From assembly GCA_049514955.1 (NCBI GenBank), contig JBEKUO010000575.1, forward strand, positions 1-5,011: a stretch of DNA of 5,011 bases, written 5' to 3'. The notes beneath the pieces were generated by a model. The model ran no database searches, was not told the origin of the DNA, and worked only from the letters and a program-made list of their open reading frames with translations. Positions 1 through 5,011 of the stretch are shown here, piece by piece (the first letter of the stretch is position 1; every line of letters begins with the position of its first letter). The translations under genes were made by a program, and so were the position numbers. The DNA is from Bog-159 sp049514955. Its GTDB lineage: Bacteria; Acidobacteriota; Terriglobia; Bryobacterales; Bryobacteraceae.

Positions 1-671
1 GCCTCTAGGAAATAGACGATCGTGAAGAGGTTCGGCGCGAAATGAGTGGCCAAGTTGCGGAGCGATTGGACCTGGCCTTGCGTGATGCCGGCGCGCAAAA
101 GTAGATGCTCAAAGGGGAACATGGCGTCAGCCGGCTCAGAGACGACTACCCGGTAGCCTGCCGAGGTAAGCAGAGACTCCCACGTGGCGGCCGTGAAAAA
201 GCGGAGGTGGGTCCGATCGAGGATGCCCGCCTCCTGGTAATCCCACTGCCCGAGCGCCAGCTTGGCTCGTACAGCCCAGTAGGCGACATTCGGCCCGGTA
301 ACGAGCAGCCGGCCGTTCTCGGCGAGGAGGGGCCTGAGTTGTTGAAGCAGCTCTCCAGGCTGGGCCAGATGCTCGAGAATATCCATGAGGAGGATTGCGT
401 CAAAAGGGCCGGATATGCGGGCGAAAGTGCTTGGGCAGGTGACATCGGCGCAGATGACGGGGAGGCCGGCGGCGGCGGCTAGTCCAGCGGCTTCCGGGTC
501 CTTCTCTATCCCAACTACCCGATGTCCCGCCGACAAGAGTTCGCGCGTTAAGTATCCGGTATGGCAGCCGAGCTCGAGGACCGACTTACTCGTACCTGCA
601 AGCCGCTGGACGACCTTGAGGTATTTCCCTTCCAGCCCGTCGCTAAAGTCCCGATGGTAAGTGAGCGCCAT
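1..671 (-). CDS. Class I SAM-dependent methyltransferase, Methyltransf_23-like (partial, 3' end off window)
   Basis: This is an open frame of 223 codons with no stop before the left edge, so the C-terminus is missing. It starts at an ATG 3 bases after the TAA of the upstream glycosyltransferase; only a weak AGG lies about 10 bases ahead, so translational coupling is likely. The Rossmann-fold SAM site is clear: motif I VLELGCHTGYL at residues 31-41, an acidic strand end GIEKD at 54-58, ADV at 75-77, and FDAILLMDILEHL at 90-102. Residues 119-126 (NGRLLVTG) form the next strand. DRTHLRFFT at 152-160 is typical of methyltransferases found in glycan clusters, related to the UbiG/Methyltransf_23 group. 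The likely role is O-methylation of a sugar or lipid-linked glycan in the cytoplasm; the acceptor cannot be told. The class is confident, the substrate is inferred from neighbours only. Confidence 0.9.
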   Translation of the reverse strand, partial: MALTYHRDFSDGLEGKYLKVVQRLAGTSKSVLELGCHTGYLTRELLSAGHRVVGIEKDPEAAGLAAAAGLPVICADVTCPSTFARISGPFDAILLMDILEHLAQPGELLQQLRPLLAENGRLLVTGPNVAYWAVRAKLALGQWDYQEAGILDRTHLRFFTAATWESLLTSAGYRVVVSEPADAMFPFEHLLLRAGITQGQVQSLRNLATHFAPNLFTIVYFLE

Positions 672-674
672 GAA

Positions 675-1823
675 TTAGGCCTGTAGGCGTCTGTAGACGG
701 GTAGGAAGCGCGACTCGTAGTTCCAGTCGGCCAGGATGCGCTGGCGCCCCTTCTCTCCCATAGAGCGCGCCAGTTCCGGGTCGTCCAGAAAGCGGCGAAT
801 GGCATGCGCGATGCTTGCCGCATCGTCCGGATCGCAGGCGACGCCGTAGCCGGGTTCCACGTACGCTGCGCGCCAAGCGGGAATGTCTGAAACTACAAGC
901 GGCAAGCCGGAGGCCAGATAGTCGAACGCCTTGTTGGACGCTCCCGTCATGCCGCGTTGATTGATGTCGTTCCCGCAAAGGGGCATGAGAGACAACCCGG
1001 CATCGCAGCGCAGGCACCACTCCATCAGCTTGTAACGCGGCAGCGCCGCAACGACTTCCAGGCGGTGGCCGATACCGAGCTGTCGCGCCTGCTCCTGGAT
1101 CTGCCCTAGATAGCCGATGCTACCTAAAGTTTCATATCCGATCACGCGCAGCTTCACGCGATCCGGTAGCTGAGCGAGGGCATTTACAACCGAGGGGGGC
1201 AGCCTGTCGGGGCCGATCGAGCCATGATACAGAATCCAGAAACTCCCGTTGGAGGACGCCCGCTGGGCAGCCGCCTCATGCCTGGATGGGCAGTTCCACA
1301 CGCACAAGGCTTTTTGGCGCGTCCCGGTGTCGGCCTTGAAGCGCTCCACGCGTGCCTCGTTTGGGAGGACACAACACTCGGCTCGGCAGGCGAGTTGCGT
1401 GCGCGTCCAGCTCACCAGTCTTTGAAAGCGGCCTTGGGGAGACCCGTCTGGGGAGTCATGCTCGTGGTACAACACCCGCAGCCAAGGCGCAACCCACAAC
1501 GTCAAAGCGGCGGGGCATGCGAGCGGGTCGGAGGCATATATCCAGCGCGGCCGCCAGATCATTACCCAGCCGAAAACCCACAGGCAGAAGAAGAGATAAT
1601 GCAGCTTCTGCCGCCATCCGGCGGGGCAGAAGTTCAGGTATCGCAAACGAATATTGGGGTGCGCTGGAAAACGCAAAGCGGCGGTGCCGCGTGCCCGCGT
1701 GCCTAGAAACAAAACCTGCCAGCCGGCGTCGGCCAGAATCCGCGAGCTATGTTCCAGCGGCGGATAACCGGCGGGATTGGTGTATTGAATGTACAGTACG
1801 CGAGGCACGCGAGACCTTCTCAT
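675..1823 (-). CDS. Glycosyltransferase family 4 (GT-B fold)
   Basis: A 382-residue protein, normal length for a GT4-type retaining glycosyltransferase that moves a sugar from a nucleotide donor to a growing glycan at the cytoplasmic membrane. The N-terminal acceptor domain opens with the strand VPRVLYIQYTNPAG at 6-19 and carries YHEHDSPDG at 119-127, a motif position common in this family. The second Rossmann domain begins at WILYHGSI (196-203) and ends with SNKAFDYLASGLPLVVSDIP at 296-315, the donor-binding loop. The final EKGRQRILADWNYESRF (357-373) is a usual C-terminal helix. The usual glutamate before YLASG is aspartate (D301). A very hydrophobic stretch at 74-90 may touch the membrane. 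The frame extends to a GTG at 1850, but the ATG at 1823 is preferred because it forms an ATGA overlap with the GT2 stop; neither has a good ribosome binding site. The sugar specificity is unknown. Confidence 0.92.
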   Translation of the reverse strand: MRRSRVPRVLYIQYTNPAGYPPLEHSSRILADAGWQVLFLGTRARGTAALRFPAHPNIRLRYLNFCPAGWRQKLHYLFFCLWVFGWVMIWRPRWIYASDPLACPAALTLWVAPWLRVLYHEHDSPDGSPQGRFQRLVSWTRTQLACRAECCVLPNEARVERFKADTGTRQKALCVWNCPSRHEAAAQRASSNGSFWILYHGSIGPDRLPPSVVNALAQLPDRVKLRVIGYETLGSIGYLGQIQEQARQLGIGHRLEVVAALPRYKLMEWCLRCDAGLSLMPLCGNDINQRGMTGASNKAFDYLASGLPLVVSDIPAWRAAYVEPGYGVACDPDDAASIAHAIRRFLDDPELARSMGEKGRQRILADWNYESRFLPVYRRLQA

Positions 1824-2785
1824 TGACAGAATTTCGGCCGCGGCTTCCACAAGTGGTTATTAGCGGTGAGGCACCAAAAGACCAAGCCCGGCAACAGGTC
1901 GCGCGGCCCCATCTCGCCGATCATCCGCGAACAATCGCGAAGCCGGCCTTCCAAGCCGGACCGGATGCAGCAGTGCGTGTCCAGCACGTCTTGCCTGCGG
2001 CGAACGTACCATCTGGCATTGCGCTGCACGGTCTCCGGCAGCAGGCTCATCAGCCTGGCGCGGACGCGGCGACCCTCGCGCAAGAAAGCCAGCCTGGAAG
2101 GTTTCGCTCTACTCAACTGACCCGGATGCCACCGCAATCGCACGAGCAACTCATGAACGACGGCCAATTGGCCCTGAGCGCACAATCTGACCCACAGGTC
2201 GTAATCGCCGGAAACGCTTAAGGTCTCGTCAAACCCGCCAACTCTACAAAAGGCGTCCTTCCTGACTGAAACCGTGGACAGATTTCCGGGCATGCATCCG
2301 TGATAGAGAAACATTTGCAGCGCCAAGCCGGGTTCGATCAGGTCGGGCAGGTCTCTGAGTGCGCACTGGCTGACGATGCCGCCTTCGGCATCGACAATCC
2401 TGCATTTGCAGAAGGACATGGCGACCGCAGGCTCCCGCGCGAAGATGGCGGACTCCCGTTCCAGGCAATCAGGCTCGATGGCATCGTCCTGGCAAAGGAA
2501 CCGAATGACAGGAGCGGAGGCGCGCCCGGCGAGGTCGTTCAGGTTCTTGAACAGCCCGTAGTTGGTTTCGCGGCGGAACAGGTGCACTCGCGGATCGGAG
2601 AATCGCCGCGCGATCTCGCCGGAACGATCCTGCGAGCAGTCGTCGCCTATCAGCAGTTCGAAGTTGGTCAAGGTTTGGGTCAGGACCGATCGGATGCACT
2701 CCTCCAGGTAGCGCTCGCCGTTGAAGACCGGGAGAATTACGGATACGGCCGGCGGGAGCAGGTTGCTTTGGTTGGGGTGACTCAC
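1820..2785 (-). CDS. Glycosyltransferase family 2 (GT-A fold)
   Basis: A 321-residue inverting glycosyltransferase of the GT2 family, predicted to use a nucleotide-sugar and to act at the inner face of the membrane in glycan assembly. Visible motifs in order: SVILPVFNGERYLEECIRSV (15-34), the nucleotide-binding strand; LLIGDDCSQDRS (44-55); FLCQDDAIEP (96-105), where the DD pair takes the DXD metal-binding place; GGFDETLSVSGDYDLWVRL (183-201), with GDYDLW carrying the catalytic-base region; and RLRWHPGQLS (216-225). The remaining 95 or so residues are basic and helical, ending in a hydrophobic patch (LLPGLVFWCL, 297-306). The start is GTG, whose last two bases lie within the TGA stop of fkbM, with AAGG 7 bases ahead. 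The stop overlaps the GT4 start, so both junctions favour coupled translation. The family is certain, the sugar and linkage are not. Confidence 0.94.
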   Translation of the reverse strand: MSHPNQSNLLPPAVSVILPVFNGERYLEECIRSVLTQTLTNFELLIGDDCSQDRSGEIARRFSDPRVHLFRRETNYGLFKNLNDLAGRASAPVIRFLCQDDAIEPDCLERESAIFAREPAVAMSFCKCRIVDAEGGIVSQCALRDLPDLIEPGLALQMFLYHGCMPGNLSTVSVRKDAFCRVGGFDETLSVSGDYDLWVRLCAQGQLAVVHELLVRLRWHPGQLSRAKPSRLAFLREGRRVRARLMSLLPETVQRNARWYVRRRQDVLDTHCCIRSGLEGRLRDCSRMIGEMGPRDLLPGLVFWCLTANNHLWKPRPKFCQ

Positions 2786-3699
2786 GCCGGTACCTTGGAC
2801 AGCGGGCTGCTCGGCACTGCCATTTCCTCCGCCGTAACAGCCGTCCCGCGCGGCGGCAAACCGGCCTCTCGTGAGACGGCGATCACCATTGCGTTGTCAT
2901 GCTGGGGACCTGGCGGGATCACTGTAAATCCCAATGGAGCAAGGTCCTTCCCGAAATCGGAAAGTGAATAATCATCGTGCAGCTCAATAATGATGAGCCC
3001 GACATTGCTCAGGCAGGCAGGATTGCTGCGGAGAACATCGCGCTCAGCGCCCTCGATGTCGATTTTCAGAATATCGATCCGGCCGAGGCCGCGCGAGGCG
3101 ACGATCTCATCCAGTGTGCAGCAGCGGACCATATGGCCCGTTTGGCCCGGGCCCGCGATGTGTCCGTTATAACTCGGCTCGGAGTCGGTGAATGCAACCT
3201 GCCCGGAATAGTCCGTCACCGCAGCCTCGATCACTTCCGCCCGCGCCCCCAGCCAAGCGACATTCCGCCGCAGCACCGCTGCATTCGCCGGGTTTGGCTC
3301 CACGCAGACGTATCTAGCCTCCGGGAAGGACTGAGCGAGGAAGAGCGTGGTCAAACCAACATTGGCCCCCAGATCCACGACGGTGGCGACTCGTCCCAAC
3401 CATTTGGCTGGGATTGTGTAAGCGGCACACGTGAAGATCTCATGCAGTATGAAGAAGTCGCCGCTGCGACGCCGCAACCAAAGGTCGGTCGCTCCTCTGC
3501 CGATGTCGACGCTGTACCGGCCGGGCGCCAGCACAGCTCCAGGGCCGGCCAAACCGGCAAGATTCGCGGCGTGGAATTCAAGTGTGGCGGCCGCCAGCCG
3601 GACGCGATCGGGCCATCTCGCGCCGAGGCGCATGCAGATCCGAATTTCCTTCTGATACTGGTACAGTCTTGAGTGGGCGAACTGGCGCGGGAGCCTCAT
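2782..3699 (-). CDS. FkbM family methyltransferase
   Basis: A 305-residue SAM-dependent methyltransferase of the FkbM family, which O-methylates hydroxyls in polyketides and in surface sugars. The family's lead-in block appears as a LWLRRRSGDFFILHEIF segment (73-89). The SAM site is VVDLGANVGLTT (107-118), followed by the acidic VEPN (133-136). TLDEIV (195-200) and the hallmark ILKIDIEGAERDVL (210-223) are both present, then IIIELHDD (236-243). The C-terminus after about residue 277 is a short proline-rich tail. The open frame reaches a GTG at 3735, but the ATG at 3699 is chosen because AGGAGGT lies 9 bases ahead of it; the 12 extra residues would be coded across that site. It overlaps the GT2 start by 4 bases (GTGA). 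Given two glycosyltransferases directly downstream, a sugar O-methylation role is more likely than a polyketide one; that is inference. Confidence 0.93.
   Translation of the reverse strand: MRLPRQFAHSRLYQYQKEIRICMRLGARWPDRVRLAAATLEFHAANLAGLAGPGAVLAPGRYSVDIGRGATDLWLRRRSGDFFILHEIFTCAAYTIPAKWLGRVATVVDLGANVGLTTLFLAQSFPEARYVCVEPNPANAAVLRRNVAWLGARAEVIEAAVTDYSGQVAFTDSEPSYNGHIAGPGQTGHMVRCCTLDEIVASRGLGRIDILKIDIEGAERDVLRSNPACLSNVGLIIIELHDDYSLSDFGKDLAPLGFTVIPPGPQHDNAMVIAVSREAGLPPRGTAVTAEEMAVPSSPLSKVPA
2793..2796 (-). promoter_or_regulatory. Ribosome binding site for the GT2 gene
   Basis: AAGG on the minus strand, 7 bases before the GTG at 2785, and inside the last codons of fkbM. It supports the GTG start that overlaps the fkbM stop codon. 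Confidence 0.55.
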
Positions 3700-3795
3700 A
3701 CGACAATTACCTCCTGTGAAACCTTGCCAGGGCACACGTCGTAGACTGGCAGGATCACGGATATGGCTGGCTGGGGTGTCATTTGGTCAGTGGAG
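3700..3795 (-). other. Intergenic gap between the first methyltransferase and fkbM
   Basis: This 96-base gap is the only sizeable non-coding stretch inside the minus-strand run. It holds the AGGAGGT site near its downstream end. A weak inverted repeat GCCAG/CTGGC with a 15-base loop lies in the middle, with no T-run after it, so it is not a convincing terminator. I see no well-spaced -35/-10 pair. An internal promoter for fkbM and the following genes remains possible but is not shown. Confidence 0.5.
3709..3715 (-). promoter_or_regulatory. Strong ribosome binding site for the FkbM methyltransferase
   Basis: On the minus strand this reads AGGAGGT, a near-full match to the 16S anti-Shine-Dalgarno, 9 bases before the ATG at 3699. 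It decides the start: the longer GTG start at 3735 would place this site inside the coding region. It is the best ribosome binding site in the window and lets fkbM start translation on its own. Confidence 0.85.
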
Positions 3796-4848
3796 TCAAC
3801 CCCGGCTGCGCAGAGCACGCCGAAGTACGCGATAGAACGCGTACGACAGTCCCGACGCGATGTTGTCTTCTGAAAACTGCTCCATCAAGGACCTGATGGC
3901 TTTGTTGTTCTGAAAGCACTCGGCGTCGTCGCGATCGGCATCGAGAAACAGATCGAGTGTTGAAACGCCCGCTGCACCTCTCGGGATAGACAACTTGTCC
4001 ATATCCTGCCGCTCCCACACTTCGCTCTCCAGAGGCTCGCTGAGGGGGCCTCTGAACAAAAGGTCACAAAACCCCTGGTCGTGCGATCTCACCGGTTCGG
4101 GGATGCGCTGGCCGTGTTTGGCGACAACCACTAACAACCCCGCAGTGTGGCGGCCGACTTCGTGGACGTCTGCGACCTCAAATAGCTTTTCCCGCGCCCT
4201 GTCGGCGCCCGGTACATCCTGACGCTCGGCCGTACGAAACTGCGGCCTGATCGCGCAGGAATCTCCGAACATGGCCCGGAAATCCCCGGCCGTCCATATG
4301 TTCCGATCGAAGTGGGGCGTCTTGTTCGGGCGCGTCTTCAGCATGAACTTTCGCTTCAAGCTACTACTGGTCGAAGCCTCGGTTGAGATTATGAGGTATT
4401 TCTTAGCGACACGTAAGGTTTCCAATAAAGAAACGAATGGGCGTTCGAGATGTTCCAACACCTCGCTGAAAAGAACCAGGTCGAAGGAGTCGGCGCGAAA
4501 GGGGAGCCGGGCGGCGTTCGCACTGCAGGACCGAAGGCCGAAAAGCTCGGAGGCCCGATTGGCCGCCTCCAGAGATAGGTCGGATGTGATCGCGCGCGCT
4601 CCAAAGAAATGGCGAACCAACGTTCCCATGTAGCCTTCCGCACCGCCCACATCAAGAAAGCTCTCGATTTCAAGACCGGAGATGGTCCGCAGCAAATTCA
4701 GTGTCCGTGCAAACCTGGCCAGGTGCCCAGACTCGCTGGTGCCTTGCCCGTATCCCCATATCGGTTGGTGCGCGGCGTAGCCGCCCTTCGTATCCCGCGC
4801 GAACCGCTGCTCGAGGTGTTCGCGATTTCTGTAGGTCAGCGAGGGCAT
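3796..4848 (-). CDS. Class I SAM-dependent methyltransferase with C-terminal extension
   Basis: A 350-residue protein whose first two thirds are a class I methyltransferase: FLDVGGAEGYMG (64-75) is motif I, ITSDLS (87-92) follows, then NAARLPFRADSFDLVLFSEV (111-130) and LEHLERP (131-137), which is the classic motif IV block. YLIISTEAS (151-159) is the next strand and GLLVVVAKHG (237-246) the last strand of the fold. Residues 250-350 go beyond a usual Methyltransf_11 domain and match no domain I recognise; they are charged, with an amphipathic, arginine-rich end. The start is ATG, with GAGGA 9 bases ahead and an in-frame TGA just upstream, so it cannot be longer. It is the first minus-strand gene clearly visible and is separated from fkbM by 96 bases. 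The methyl acceptor is unknown; a glycan is likely from context. Confidence 0.9.
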   Translation of the reverse strand: MPSLTYRNREHLEQRFARDTKGGYAAHQPIWGYGQGTSESGHLARFARTLNLLRTISGLEIESFLDVGGAEGYMGTLVRHFFGARAITSDLSLEAANRASELFGLRSCSANAARLPFRADSFDLVLFSEVLEHLERPFVSLLETLRVAKKYLIISTEASTSSSLKRKFMLKTRPNKTPHFDRNIWTAGDFRAMFGDSCAIRPQFRTAERQDVPGADRAREKLFEVADVHEVGRHTAGLLVVVAKHGQRIPEPVRSHDQGFCDLLFRGPLSEPLESEVWERQDMDKLSIPRGAAGVSTLDLFLDADRDDAECFQNNKAIRSLMEQFSEDNIASGLSYAFYRVLRRALRSRG

Positions 4849-4913
4849 TGTTGCCAGTCCTCAGGGGAAACAGCGGCCATGGTAAACTTCGGCTCGGAGG
4901 CTTCCCCACTAGC
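4849..4913. other. Short region between the operon start and the possible divergent gene
   Basis: These 65 bases separate the ATG at 4848 (minus) from the GTG at 4914 (plus). They carry a ribosome binding site in each direction, GAGGA for the minus gene and GGAGG for the plus frame. If both genes are real, their promoters would have to sit largely within each other's 5' ends. No promoter can be called by eye. A 14-codon minus-strand frame starts at 4880 and ends at 4836, running into the first methyltransferase start. Confidence 0.35.
4858..4862 (-). promoter_or_regulatory. Ribosome binding site for the first methyltransferase
   Basis: GAGGA on the minus strand, 9 bases before the ATG at 4848. 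With the in-frame TGA just upstream it fixes the start of this gene. Confidence 0.65.
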
Positions 4914-5011
4914 GTGATCCTTGCCGTTAAGAAAGCCTACAGAGCCGGCAGAGCGGCGCTGGCGAACATCATCGCGCGCACGCTCCCTGCGGGGATCATG
5001 CGAGACAATCG
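4914..5011 (+). CDS. Possible start of a divergent gene, unassigned (partial)
   Basis: From a GTG at 4914 the plus strand stays open to the window edge for 32 codons plus 2 bases. The predicted N-terminus has a basic, amphipathic helix (VKKAYRAGRAALANIIAR, residues 5-22) followed by TLPAGIMRDN. Third codon positions are GC-rich (about 24 of 32), like the sure genes here, and a GGAGG lies at 4896-4900, 13 bases ahead, which is longer than ideal. An in-frame ATG at 4998 is an alternative start. I do not recognise the product. Against it, the opposite strand is also open over the same bases, so a minus-strand gene ending near 4836 cannot be excluded. Confidence 0.4.
   Translation, partial: MILAVKKAYRAGRAALANIIARTLPAGIMRDN

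Noticed and set aside
105..482. A plus-strand 125-codon frame and a minus-strand 99-codon frame (146-445)
   Set aside because: Both overlap the partial methyltransferase, whose SAM motifs run unbroken from 671 to the left edge in another minus frame.
1823..1850. GTG at 1850 as the start of the GT4 gene
   Set aside because: It has no ribosome binding site and would overlap GT2 by 31 bases. The ATG at 1823 makes a 4-base stop/start overlap like the GT2 junction, and the first family strand begins shortly after it.
1352..2221. A 289-codon plus-strand open frame opposite the GT4 and GT2 genes
   Set aside because: Its translation is rich in arginine, alanine and proline with no domain, and it lies antisense to two genes with clear motifs. 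Long antisense frames are common in GC-rich DNA.
2300..3672. Two plus-strand open frames (2300-2971 and 2977-3672) opposite GT2 and fkbM
   Set aside because: Both are antisense shadows of genes with strong family motifs; they show no recognisable domains.
3700..3795. Possible terminator or sigma-70 promoter in the gap before fkbM
   Set aside because: The only inverted repeat has a 5-base stem, a 15-base loop and no T-run. TGACAC and TATCCG are present but only 12 bases apart, too close for a -35/-10 pair.
4836..4880. A 14-codon minus-strand frame as a leader peptide for the operon
   Set aside because: It has no attenuator-like stem-loop or repeated codon pattern, and its frame is open further upstream, so it may simply be the end of a longer chance frame.

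Overview
The window is a compact, GC-rich bacterial gene cluster for building and methylating a surface glycan (O-antigen, capsule or exopolysaccharide type). Five genes lie on the minus strand, so the transcript runs from right to left: a class I SAM methyltransferase with a C-terminal extension (3796-4848), an FkbM-family methyltransferase (2782-3699), a GT-A glycosyltransferase of family GT2 (1820-2785), a GT-B glycosyltransferase of GT4 type (675-1823), and a second ordinary class I SAM methyltransferase (1-671) whose 3' end runs off the left edge. A short plus-strand reading frame at the right edge (4914-5011) may be the start of a divergent gene, but this is uncertain.

The spacing shows one tightly packed operon. 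FkbM and GT2 share a 4-base GTGA stop/start overlap, GT2 and GT4 share a 4-base ATGA overlap, and GT4 and the last methyltransferase are 3 bases apart. The only real gap inside the operon is 96 bases between the first methyltransferase and fkbM. It contains the best ribosome binding site in the window (AGGAGGT), which moves the fkbM start 36 bases inside the longest open frame. No terminator, tRNA, rRNA, mobile element, CRISPR array or clear repeat was seen.

Taken together, two glycosyltransferases would add sugars to a lipid-linked or nascent glycan at the inner face of the cytoplasmic membrane, and three methyltransferases could O-methylate these sugars or cap the chain. This is inferred from family membership; neither the sugars nor the methylation positions can be read from the sequence. 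The organism is a bacterium with high GC and high GC at third codon positions, probably an environmental Gram-negative. The sequence gives no firm taxonomic marker.

Nothing here is clearly a new system. The points most worth a second look are the unassigned C-terminal extension of the first methyltransferase, the non-canonical catalytic-loop region of the GT4 enzyme, the 3:2 ratio of methyltransferases to glycosyltransferases, and the unresolved right edge.
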